Below, piece by piece: positions 17,221 to 25,709 of a stretch of DNA of 64,000 nt. Source of the stretch: an uncultured Desulfobacteraceae bacterium (GTDB taxonomy: Bacteria; Desulfobacterota; Desulfobacteria; Desulfobacterales; Desulfatirhabdiaceae); assembly GCA_903953895.1 (NCBI GenBank), contig CAJBLH010000070.1:49839-113838 (forward strand), written 5' to 3'. The position numbers and the translations under genes were made by a program. The notes beneath the pieces are model-generated. The model saw nothing but the letters and a program-made list of their open reading frames with translations. It ran no database searches and had not been told where the DNA came from. The number at the start of each line of letters is the position of its first letter. Position 1 is the stretch's first letter.

Positions 17221-18374
17221 GCTGGAACCCGGCCAGCAATCGCATCACCTGCCTGATCGACGATCTGAATCGCTCCGGCGTCACATTGGTGGATCTTACC
17301 GGAACAAATCCGACCGCAGCCGGTTTTGATATGGATGCGGCGGCGGTTTGCAACGCCATCTCTCATCCGTCCATTCTGGAATATCACCCGGACCCCAGGG
17401 GACTGATTTCCGCCCGTCAGGCAGTCGTGGATTATTACCACTGTCATGACAGAAATGTAGATCCAGAAACGGTTTTTTTAACAGCCAGCACCAGCGAATC
17501 CTACGCCTGTCTCTTGAAGCTGCTCTGCGATCCCGGAGATACGGTTCTGGTACCCCGGCCCAGCTATCCGCTTTTCGATTTTCTGGCCGGACTCGAGGCC
17601 GTCCATCTGGAGCCCTACCGGATAAACTGCCTGCCGGATACCGGCTGGCGGATCGATCTGGCCCACATCCGATCGCTGGCCACATCCCGAACCCGGGCCG
17701 TCATTCTGGTGAACCCCAACAACCCCACGGGATCCTATGTTCGGCCCGATGAATGGAACGATCTTTGCCGGTGGTGCCGGGATCATGATCTGGCCCTGAT
17801 CGTGGATGAGGTGTTTCTGGACTATGTCTCGGCGCACCATCCCGCAGCCAGGGAGTCTACTGCCGGAAATTCGGCGGCGCTGACCTTTACACTGTCCGGA
17901 ATTTCCAAGGTGCTGGGCCTGCCCCAGCTCAAGCTCGGATGGATACAGGTGAGCGGGCCACCGTCTCTTTGCCGGCCTGCCTGCCGCCATCTGGAATTGA
18001 TTTCCGACACCTATCTGTCAGCATCCACCCCGGTTCAGACAGCATTGCCGATCTTGATGGCGCAGCGGGATTTTTTTCAGCATCAGGTACAGGACAGGAT
18101 CCACACCAACGAGATATTTCTGAAGACCGCCTGTGATCGGCTGACGTCTGGCCGGATGCTTTCGCGAGAAGGCGGATGGGCTGCCATCCTGGCCATGCAG
18201 AACGGAATTTCAGATGAAGACATGGTCTGCCGGCTCCTCGAATCCGACCATGTTCTGGTGCATCCCGGATATTTCTATGATTTCGATGCAGACGACTGCC
18301 TGGTCGCCAGCCTCCTGAGCCGACCGGATGATTTTGCAACCGGCATCGACCGTCTAATTGCCCGTTTTCGCTAA
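17202..18374 (+). CDS. Class I/II PLP-dependent aminotransferase
   Basis: A 390-residue fold-type I aminotransferase. Visible motifs: TASTSESYACLLKLLCDPGD (cofactor phosphate region), VNPNNPTGSYV, IVDEVFLDY with the PLP-ring Asp, and the Schiff-base Lys in SGISKVLGLPQLKLGW. Substrate specificity (alanine, aspartate, methionine or another amino acid) cannot be assigned. It overlaps rsmG by 19 bases, with a G-rich ribosome-binding site before the ATG. It converges with smc, separated by a 52-base gap that contains half of a large inverted repeat. Confidence 0.88.
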   Translation: MFSSRLSWNPASNRITCLIDDLNRSGVTLVDLTGTNPTAAGFDMDAAAVCNAISHPSILEYHPDPRGLISARQAVVDYYHCHDRNVDPETVFLTASTSESYACLLKLLCDPGDTVLVPRPSYPLFDFLAGLEAVHLEPYRINCLPDTGWRIDLAHIRSLATSRTRAVILVNPNNPTGSYVRPDEWNDLCRWCRDHDLALIVDEVFLDYVSAHHPAARESTAGNSAALTFTLSGISKVLGLPQLKLGWIQVSGPPSLCRPACRHLELISDTYLSASTPVQTALPILMAQRDFFQHQVQDRIHTNEIFLKTACDRLTSGRMLSREGGWAAILAMQNGISDEDMVCRLLESDHVLVHPGYFYDFDADDCLVASLLSRPDDFATGIDRLIARFR

Positions 18375-18399
18375 AGGGTGCAGTGGAGTGGGCAGATGA

Positions 18400-18441
18400 C
18401 AGGATGCAGGATTTAGGCGGGTTTTTTTATCCTGCCTCCTG
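18400..18441. repeat. Inverted repeat between convergent aminotransferase and smc genes
   Basis: CAGGATGCAGGAT (18400-18412) pairs 12/13 with ATCCTGCCTCCTG (18429-18441), and a T-run lies inside the loop. The right arm overlaps the smc stop codon and last codons. The related text CCTGCCTCCTGCT recurs at 39130, so it may be a dispersed element. Confidence 0.5.
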
Positions 18442-21400
18442 CTCCCCGCTCCCCGCCCCCTGTTTTTCCAGATTCACCGAAACCACCTTGGACACCCCTT
18501 TTTTTTCCATGGTGATTCCCAGCAGCGTATCTGCAAACGACATGCTGTGCTTGTTGTGAGTGATCATCACGATCTGGGAGTTCTGGCCGATCAACTTCAG
18601 GAGATGATTAAACCGGAACACATTCGATTCATCAAGAGGCGCATCGATTTCATCCATCAGGCAGAAGGCTGCGGGTTTGATCAAAAAAATGGAAAAAATA
18701 AAGGCGATCGCGGACAGGGCTTTTTCACCGCCGGAAAGCAGGCTGATCCGCGTCAGTTTTTTTCCGGGCGGCTGGATCAGAAACTCAACACCGGTCTCCA
18801 GCGGTTTGCCCGGATCCGTCAGCACCAACTGCGCGCTGCCACCTTCAAAAAGCCGGGGAAAGATGTCCTGAATTTTTTCATTGATCGCCAGAAATGTTTC
18901 CATGAACCGTTCCTGGGTGACCCGGTTGATTTTTTGAATCAATTTGTGAAGGTCATCCATGGCCTTGTTCAGGTCTTCGCGCTGGGCTTCCAGGAAATCA
19001 AACCGGGTTTTCAGGCCTTCATATTCGGAGATGGCTTCCAGATTGACATCCCCGATTCCGGCAATCCGGGCGCGAAGCCGGCTCAGTTCATTTTCCATGT
19101 CCGGCACAGATGGATGTTCCTCAGATTCGGCAGCATCTGCCGCTTCCCGGCGGATTTCAGGAAACGGCCGGTGGTAGGTTTCGGTCAGTCGGGTCTGAAT
19201 GCTTTCCTGCTTAAGGCTCATGCGGGATATGTCGAGTTCCAGCAGGCGGATATGTTCGAGCGTTTTTTCCCGCTCCTGGTGAATGCTGTCGAGCCTGGCG
19301 CTGCTGTCGGCCATCTCCTGGTCCAAGGCGTCATACTCAGCCTGATGGCGTTGGAGCTCTTCGTCGAGTATGTGAATCTGTGCAGATGCCTGCTGGAGAC
19401 GATCTTCGTCCGTCTCGATTCGGAGCGCGCCGTCAGAGAGTTTTTTGCCGTTTTTTTCGATTTTCTGCAAAGTTTCCGTGTTCCGCTGCAGAGCGTCTTC
19501 ACGGAAATTCATCAGCCGATCGAGCGTGCTGCGGGCATTTTCCAGCTCGGCGTTCAGGGCGGTTTGTTGAAGCCGGCATTCCATCCACCGCTGGTTGGCG
19601 GCTTCCGTTTCCCGGGAAAGAGACTGGATGGCCTCTGCCGTATCGGTTATCTCGGCCTGCACGGCCGATATTTCCTGCCGGATCTCCAGCAGGATGGTTT
19701 CGTTTCGGGCGACATCCGCTTCCATGTCTGTATCTTCGCCGCCGATCTGCTCCTGCTCGAGTTGGGCTGTCTCCAGTCGCCGTCTAACCTGTTTGAGCAT
19801 TTCCACGGCTTTGTAGGCCAGTTTTTCAGCCTCGGCTTCTTCTTGAGCCGCGGTTTGCTTTTGAGCGGTGCATTCCTGAAGCATGCCCTCCTGCCGCCGG
19901 ACATCGGCTTCCATGGCGGACTGGGTGTTGTGCGCCGCATCGAGCGCCTGCGTGATCCGGCTGATTTCCATCTCCAGGGCGGATAGTTCGTTTTTTTTTG
20001 CCAGAATTCCCGATGCAGCATCGCTGCTGCCGCCGATCACGATTCTTATGGGCGAAACCACGTGACCTTCACGGGTAACGGCCAGTTGGCCGGATGGGGC
20101 ATCGCCCTGAATCCGTACGGCGTCCTCCAGGCTTTCCGCCAGAACCACATGACCGATCAGCGCCTCTGCAACAGCGCCGTATTCGGGCCGGACATGCACA
20201 TGCCGGATCAGCCGGTCTGCCGGCGACTCGATGTCTGTCTGCGGTGTGACGACGGCATCCATGGGGATGAATCCGCATCGGCCAGCCTGTCTGTCTTCCA
20301 GAAAAGAAATGGCCCGGAGTCCGGACGGAACATCGGATGCCAGAAGATACTGAAGGGATTCACCCATCGCCGCCTCCAGGGCCGCCTCGTAGGCGGGCTC
20401 CGGATTCAGGATGTCGGCGACCGGGCCGATGATGCCGCTCAGTTCCGGCGAATCGGCGCCGGATGTCCGGTTGACCTCTTTCATGACGGCCCGAACCCCG
20501 CCGTGATACCACTCGAAATTATCCGCCATTTTTTTGAGCGCCCCGTATCGGGAAGCAGTGCGGGTTTTCTCCATATCCAGGCTCCGGGTCGTTTTCATCT
20601 GAAGACTCAGTTCATGGCGGGATGCATCCAGCCGCTGTTTCTGCGCGTCCACACACGCTGTGAGCCGAATAACTTCATCTTTGTGGAACTGGAGAGCGTT
20701 TCTTGCCGTACATTCCGCTTTTTCAGATTCGGTCAAAGCTTTTCTGGCAGTGAGTTCTTCTTCGTCAGCGCGTTTCAGTCGTCGTTTCAAAGTTTCCCGG
20801 CTCGAGCAGGCGTGTTGAAAGGCGTGCTGATGTCTGGCTTCCCGGCCCGTCAAGTCCACCAGACGGGCATGGGCGGCGTCACGGGCTTTTTTCATGACCG
20901 TCAATTGGGACTGCGTGCTTTGAGAGGCGATTTTTTCGGCATCCAGGGTCGCAGAAAAGGTGTCAAAATCTATTTGCGCACGATCGGCCTGCTGCTCCAG
21001 ATCGGAAATTTCCTGTGTGATCGAGGCGGTTTTTTCCGCCAGCTTGCAGCGGGAGGTTTCCATGTTTTCATTTTCCGCGGTCAGTCGCAGCATATCCTGT
21101 TTCACATGAGCAAGATCATTTTCGAGCTTGTCGATCTGCCGCCGGCATTCGAATTTGCGGGTCCGGCAGCCGGAAAGGGTTTCATGAAGTTGCGTATGAC
21201 GGATTTTGATTGCCGCAATGTCGGCTTCCAACTGGTTGAATCGGGACTGGCAGGAGGCATTTAGGTCGCTGGCTTCGGTCAGAAGTGACTGGTGACGCTG
21301 AATGTCGGTTGAAAGACTGTCGTGAGAGTGAAGTCCCAGTCGGATATCCAGGCGCCTGACTTTTTTCTGAGTTTTACGATAGCGCTCGGCTTTTTGGACC

Positions 21401-22032
21401 TGTCGCTCCAGAGTTTTCATCTGGCGGCTGACTTCAGACAGAATGTCCATGAGCCGCAACATGTCCTGCTGGGTGGATTCCAGCTTTCGCAGGGCTTCCG
21501 CCTTGCTGGCTTTATACCGGGTGGTGCCGGCCGCCTCTTCAATAAACCCTCTTCTTTCTTCCGGGCTGGCCTCGGTGATGGCGCCGATATTTCCCTGCTG
21601 GATGAGAGCATAGGATTTGGCGCCCATGCCGCTTCCCATGAAAACATTGTGAATGTCCTTTAGACGACAAGGCTGCTTGTTGATCAGGTACGCAGTGTCT
21701 CCGGAGCGGTAAATCCGCCGGGTCAGCATGATTTCCGAGAAATCCCGCAGCGATTCCGGCGCCGAACCGTTGTCGTTGATAAGTGTCAGAGATACTTCGG
21801 CCATGTTCATCATCGGGATACCGGAAGTTCCGGCAAAGATGACATCTTCCATGGATTTGCCGCGAAGCTGCCGAACACTCTGCTCTCCCATGACCCACCG
21901 CAGCGCATCCATGACATTGCTCTTGCCGCACCCGTTCGGTCCGACAACCGCCGATATGCCCGGCGGAAAATGCAGGCTGGTTTTTTCGTGAAAGGATTTG
22001 AATCCTGTCAGTTCCAATTTTTTGAGCTTCAT
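18427..22032 (-). CDS. smc: Chromosome segregation ATPase SMC
   Basis: A 1201-residue SMC protein, the normal length. It forms the condensin-like complex with ScpA/ScpB that organises and segregates the chromosome. The N-terminal head has Walker A GPNGCGKSN. Two long coiled coils flank a hinge (about 500-660, containing GIIGPVADIL). The C-terminal head has the ABC signature LLSGGEKALSAIAF and Walker B FCLMDEIDAPLDE. The ATG at 22032 (MKLKKLELTGFKSF) is preferred over an upstream in-frame extension because GGAAAG precedes it. The last ten residues (GAGSGEQEAG) are low-complexity and coded by repeat-like DNA. Confidence 0.96.
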   Translation of the reverse strand: MKLKKLELTGFKSFHEKTSLHFPPGISAVVGPNGCGKSNVMDALRWVMGEQSVRQLRGKSMEDVIFAGTSGIPMMNMAEVSLTLINDNGSAPESLRDFSEIMLTRRIYRSGDTAYLINKQPCRLKDIHNVFMGSGMGAKSYALIQQGNIGAITEASPEERRGFIEEAAGTTRYKASKAEALRKLESTQQDMLRLMDILSEVSRQMKTLERQVQKAERYRKTQKKVRRLDIRLGLHSHDSLSTDIQRHQSLLTEASDLNASCQSRFNQLEADIAAIKIRHTQLHETLSGCRTRKFECRRQIDKLENDLAHVKQDMLRLTAENENMETSRCKLAEKTASITQEISDLEQQADRAQIDFDTFSATLDAEKIASQSTQSQLTVMKKARDAAHARLVDLTGREARHQHAFQHACSSRETLKRRLKRADEEELTARKALTESEKAECTARNALQFHKDEVIRLTACVDAQKQRLDASRHELSLQMKTTRSLDMEKTRTASRYGALKKMADNFEWYHGGVRAVMKEVNRTSGADSPELSGIIGPVADILNPEPAYEAALEAAMGESLQYLLASDVPSGLRAISFLEDRQAGRCGFIPMDAVVTPQTDIESPADRLIRHVHVRPEYGAVAEALIGHVVLAESLEDAVRIQGDAPSGQLAVTREGHVVSPIRIVIGGSSDAASGILAKKNELSALEMEISRITQALDAAHNTQSAMEADVRRQEGMLQECTAQKQTAAQEEAEAEKLAYKAVEMLKQVRRRLETAQLEQEQIGGEDTDMEADVARNETILLEIRQEISAVQAEITDTAEAIQSLSRETEAANQRWMECRLQQTALNAELENARSTLDRLMNFREDALQRNTETLQKIEKNGKKLSDGALRIETDEDRLQQASAQIHILDEELQRHQAEYDALDQEMADSSARLDSIHQEREKTLEHIRLLELDISRMSLKQESIQTRLTETYHRPFPEIRREAADAAESEEHPSVPDMENELSRLRARIAGIGDVNLEAISEYEGLKTRFDFLEAQREDLNKAMDDLHKLIQKINRVTQERFMETFLAINEKIQDIFPRLFEGGSAQLVLTDPGKPLETGVEFLIQPPGKKLTRISLLSGGEKALSAIAFIFSIFLIKPAAFCLMDEIDAPLDESNVFRFNHLLKLIGQNSQIVMITHNKHSMSFADTLLGITMEKKGVSKVVSVNLEKQGAGSGEQEAG

Positions 22033-22081
22033 GTCTTTCCGTTGTTCATAACCATCTTGAAACGATAATAATTGAAATATA

Positions 22082-22163
22082 TTCACCGCAAAGGCGCAAA
22101 GATCGCAAAGAGAATTCGGTGAAAACCATCTGAGTCATTGCGTCCTTTGGCCTTTGCAGTGAA
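22082..22163. repeat. Intergenic GCAAAG-type hairpin repeat, copy 1
   Basis: TTCACCGCAAAGGC (22082-22095) pairs 13/14 with GCCTTTGCAGTGAA (22150-22163). Inside are further GCGCAAAG and CGCAAAG units. The same word family recurs at 24653 and 46617. Confidence 0.7.
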
Positions 22164-22503
22164 ACAGAGTAGGGTGGTTGGAGCATGATTTCCAACAAGG
22201 TCAGTTTATCAATAACCTTTTGAAATGTAAAGTATAAACGCTATAGAAAGGGGATGCGCCGGTGTTCTTCCACAACATATGGTAGCATGTTTTCCGTAAA
22301 TTCCGGATAAAATGAGTCGCCCGAGCCGGCGTTGGCGGTTTGATCTTGACATCCTGGCTTGCTGGCAGTTATTGTCTCAGCGGCAGTTATGGCATTCCGG
22401 CCAGTCCCGAACGTGAAAAAAATCCTGGAAGCACGCATTTTCTGCCCGCAGAAGGCAGGGCGTCCGTGCGCCAGCCCAAAACAGACCGATGAGGAGGACC
22501 CGC
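22164..22503. other. Non-coding gap upstream of PPi-PFK
   Basis: No supported gene. A weak promoter-like pair, TTGACA (22346-22351) and TTATTG after 17 bases, is the only candidate for driving the downstream kinase gene rightward. Confidence 0.35.
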
Positions 22504-24594
22504 ATGTCAGCACCCGATGGAATTGTAGCCCTACTCGGCAAACCGGAAGTTCAGAAAATGACCAGCAAGATCAATTCGGAGCTTGTCAGTCACAGAAAAA
22601 TGGCGCCCGCCCTGTGCGCGGTGTTTGCTTCTCCCGTAACCCGGTTGCAGAAAAAAGAGGGTTTTGTATTTGAAATCGACAATGAGGCGAGAAAGCAGCT
22701 TCCCAATATAATCCACAACAAGGTTCATGCGGTTGAAAGCGCAGATCCTGCGGACGAAGCGCTTTCCGGCGATTACCGGAAAGAACGGCGGATCGGCATC
22801 GTCTTTTCCGGCGGGCCTGCGCCTGGCGGCCATAACGTGATTGCCGGGATCTTCGATGCCGCCAAAAAAGCCAATCCCAATACCCGGCTGTGGGGATTTT
22901 TGATGGGCCCGGACGGGGTCATTGAAAACAGGGCCGTGGAGCTGACCGAGGAGCGGATACGGCAGTACCTGAATCTGGGAGGGTTCGGCATGATCAAGAC
23001 CGGCCGCACCAAGATCGACACGCCCAAAAAAATGTCTCTTTCCCGGGAAACCTGCAAGGGCCTGGGCCTGACTGCCTTGATCATCGTTGGCGGAGACGAC
23101 TCCAATACCAATGCGGCGTTTATGGCTCAGGAATTCTACAGTGACGGCATTCAGGTCATCGGCGTTCCCAAGACCATCGATGGCGATGTTCAGGTGCGGG
23201 ACGCTACCGGCAAAGTCCTCTGCGCCATATCTTTCGGATTTCATTCGGCAGCCAGGGCTTTTGCCCAGGAAGTCAGCAATTTATGCACGGATTGCAGTTC
23301 GGATATGAAATACTGGCACATCTGCAAGGTTATGGGCCGAACGGCCAGTCACCTGGCCCTGGAAGTGGCTCTTCAAACCCATGCCAACATCACCCTGATC
23401 GGAGAGGATGTGGCGGATTATGTCGATCATAAACGAATCGAAGCCGCCGAAAAGGCCGGTACCGTCGATTATACGGCATACGGCATCACCCTTCGCCACC
23501 TGTCCCGGGTGGTCTGCGATGCCATCGTCCGCCGGGCCGCGGTGGGCAAGAATTGCGGGGTAATGGTCATTCCGGAGGGCGTTCTGGAATTCATCAATGA
23601 AATTCAAGTATTTATCATCAAACTGAACACCATTATCGGCGAATACAACCGCACCCACGATACGGATTTTCATTCGGACTTTCCTGTTCTCGAGGATAAA
23701 AGAGAATACTTGCGGCGACTGGCCAAGGCCCACCGGGAGAACGGCCATTTTTCGGCATGGAACACGCGCGATGACGATCTGTTCAACGATATTCCGGATT
23801 TTTTCCAGGAAGGGCTGCTGCTGGAACGGGACAGTCATGGCAATTTCCAGTTTTCGCTGGTTGAAACCGATAAAGTCGTGATGGGGCTGGTGAAGGATTA
23901 TCTCAATATTCTCAAGGAAAAAGGCATCTATAAGATGGGGATCGAGCGTGAGTATTATCGCAGAACGCTCAATGGCGCAGGCATGGACCCCGATGTTTTC
24001 GGCCCGGTTATCTTCAAGAATTATGACGATTCCCTGTATCTTCTGATCAAAGAGAGCATCATGTCCCACAAGACCCTGAAGCAGGCCCTGATCAAAGCCG
24101 GCCTGACGGAAGACGACCAGAAGATTCCAACGGCGATCGAAAAAATTTATAACAAATCCGTTCCCCAGTTCAAGACACAGACGCACTTTTATGGATATGA
24201 CGGCAGGGGGAGCATCCCCACGGAATTCGACTGCGTGTATACCTATAACCTGGGCTGGACGGTTTTCAGTCTGATCGCCAACGGCGCCACTGGGCAGATG
24301 GCAGCCATCCGGAATCTGGAGAAAAAATTCACTGACTGGGAGCCGGTTGGCCTTCCCATTGCGCCGCTGATGCATCTTGAGGAACGAAACGGCAGGCTGG
24401 CGCTGGTTCTGGAAAAAAGCCTGGTGGATGTTCGCTCACCGGCTTTTCTCGTGGCCAAGGCCCTTCGGGAGAAATGGCTTGCCGCCACTGCCGGAGACGA
24501 TGATTACCGGATCCCCGAACCCGTGCATTTTACCGGAAATGTGGATGACGACCGGCCCATTACCCTGGTGCTGAACGATATCGGCAGCAAATGA
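22504..24594 (+). CDS. pfp: Pyrophosphate-dependent 6-phosphofructokinase (long clade)
   Basis: A 696-residue PPi-PFK that reversibly phosphorylates fructose 6-phosphate with pyrophosphate, serving glycolysis and gluconeogenesis. GGDDSNTNA is the PPi-type nucleotide-site variant (a second D where ATP enzymes have G). PKTIDGD carries the catalytic Asp and MGRTASHLALE binds sugar phosphate. The phosphate-loop region is IVFSGGPAPGGHNVI. The length matches the long, plant-like clade. The ATG at 22504 has GAGGAGG 8 bases upstream; an ATG five codons earlier is less likely. It is monocistronic, with hairpin repeats on both sides. Confidence 0.93.
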   Translation: MSAPDGIVALLGKPEVQKMTSKINSELVSHRKMAPALCAVFASPVTRLQKKEGFVFEIDNEARKQLPNIIHNKVHAVESADPADEALSGDYRKERRIGIVFSGGPAPGGHNVIAGIFDAAKKANPNTRLWGFLMGPDGVIENRAVELTEERIRQYLNLGGFGMIKTGRTKIDTPKKMSLSRETCKGLGLTALIIVGGDDSNTNAAFMAQEFYSDGIQVIGVPKTIDGDVQVRDATGKVLCAISFGFHSAARAFAQEVSNLCTDCSSDMKYWHICKVMGRTASHLALEVALQTHANITLIGEDVADYVDHKRIEAAEKAGTVDYTAYGITLRHLSRVVCDAIVRRAAVGKNCGVMVIPEGVLEFINEIQVFIIKLNTIIGEYNRTHDTDFHSDFPVLEDKREYLRRLAKAHRENGHFSAWNTRDDDLFNDIPDFFQEGLLLERDSHGNFQFSLVETDKVVMGLVKDYLNILKEKGIYKMGIEREYYRRTLNGAGMDPDVFGPVIFKNYDDSLYLLIKESIMSHKTLKQALIKAGLTEDDQKIPTAIEKIYNKSVPQFKTQTHFYGYDGRGSIPTEFDCVYTYNLGWTVFSLIANGATGQMAAIRNLEKKFTDWEPVGLPIAPLMHLEERNGRLALVLEKSLVDVRSPAFLVAKALREKWLAATAGDDDYRIPEPVHFTGNVDDDRPITLVLNDIGSK

Positions 24595-24652
24595 ACCATT
24601 CGGCAGTATATGCCGTTTCACCCACAATGGTCATTGACTGCAGTTGGTAATC

Positions 24653-24714
24653 ACCGCAAAGAACGCAAAGAAAAAAATGCGATCAATCAGATTTGTTCTG
24701 GCGTTCTTTGCGGT
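24653..24714. repeat. Intergenic GCAAAG-type hairpin repeat, copy 2 (perfect)
   Basis: ACCGCAAAGAACGC (24653-24666) and its perfect reverse complement GCGTTCTTTGCGGT (24701-24714) flank a 34-base loop between pfp and yqgE. It could act as an mRNA stabiliser or attenuator; no T-run follows. Confidence 0.75.
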
Positions 24715-24742
24715 AAAATAAACGATGAGAGTGTAACCCCAT

Positions 24743-25306
24743 ATGGACGAAGCATCTTCATTGAAAGGGCAGTTTCTGATTGCCATGCCGAACCTGGCGG
24801 ATCCGAATTTTTTTCAGACTGTTGTCTGTATCTGCGAACATACGCCGCAGGGAGCTGTTGGCATTGTTGTCAACCGGCCTCATCTCTTTTTGATGGAAAA
24901 GGATGTTTTCGAAGAACTCCGGATTGAAACCCTACCGGCCAGGACGCCCCGCCCCATTCATTCCGGAGGTCCGGTGCTGACCGGCGAAATTTTTGTCCTG
25001 CATGGCCGGCCGTTCGGATGGAAGGGATGTGTGAGTATCACAGCGACCCTGGCCATGAGCAATACGATAGATATTCTTATGGAGATTGCACGGAACAGCG
25101 GGCCGCTATCATACCTGCTGTCTCTGGGATGCGCTGGCTGGGGGCCGGGTCAACTCGATGCGGAAATTCGGGAAAATGTCTGGCTGACCTGTGCCGTGTG
25201 GGAGGAAATTATTTTTGACATCAATGATGGGGATCGGTGGAGCGCTGCCTTGAAGAAAATGGGGATCGATCCGCTGCTGTTGTCTGCAGCGGCCGGCCAT
25301 GCATAG
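24743..25306 (+). CDS. yqgE: YqgE/AlgH family protein (UPF0301)
   Basis: A 187-residue UPF0301 protein. Family blocks are LKGQFLIAMPNLADPNFFQTVVCICEH split across the first strands, GAVGIVVNRP, HSGGPVL and SLGCAGWGPGQLDAEI. The family was linked to alginate regulation in Pseudomonas (AlgH), but its biochemical role is unsettled. Length is standard. It stands alone between the perfect hairpin repeat and a small leftward gene that it nearly meets at the 3' end (5-base gap). Confidence 0.9.
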   Translation: MDEASSLKGQFLIAMPNLADPNFFQTVVCICEHTPQGAVGIVVNRPHLFLMEKDVFEELRIETLPARTPRPIHSGGPVLTGEIFVLHGRPFGWKGCVSITATLAMSNTIDILMEIARNSGPLSYLLSLGCAGWGPGQLDAEIRENVWLTCAVWEEIIFDINDGDRWSAALKKMGIDPLLLSAAAGHA

Positions 25307-25311
25307 GGTCG

Positions 25312-25503
25312 TCATGGCAGTAGCTGCTGCTCTTCTTTTTCTTCCGGGGATTCTTCGACGGCATCCTCCCGGCTTTTGGACTTGGGCTTTTTTTTCTTCA
25401 GACATACCCGGTCTTTTCTGACAAAAGCACAGAGCTTGGGATTGTAATATTCTTTGCAGTTCAAGGGATTGTACAGCGGACATTCAGGATTTTTTTCAGA
25501 CAT
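25312..25503 (-). CDS. Small Cys-containing conserved hypothetical protein
   Basis: A 63-residue protein of unrecognised family. The N-terminal half holds four cysteines (CPLYNPLNCKEYYNPKLC and one in VCLKKKK), which could form a metal site. The C-terminal half is highly charged and Lys/Glu-rich. The ATG at 25503 follows a strong GAGGGGGG ribosome-binding site; the frame also opens with a TTG one codon earlier. The clear ribosome-binding site and Cys spacing argue that it is real. Function unknown. Confidence 0.6.
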   Translation of the reverse strand: MSEKNPECPLYNPLNCKEYYNPKLCAFVRKDRVCLKKKKPKSKSREDAVEESPEEKEEQQLLP

Positions 25504-25709
25504 CAAATTTTTCCCCCCTCAATATCTTATTCTGTTTAGAATACCATAAACGCATGGATTTTACAAGATTTTATGTCTGATTCTCTTCTTTTCCGTGAAT
25601 TTCCACAAAACAGAATCCGGTTTTCAAATCGTTTTGACAATGAATCGAATAACATGTTACACATATTCCCATTTAAACAGGATTAATGCCACTCGGATAA
25701 CACCCATCG

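Noticed and set aside
20062..21264. Plus-strand frame of 400 codons inside smc
   Set aside because: Shadow of the SMC coiled coil on the other strand; composition reflects the complement of charged heptads.
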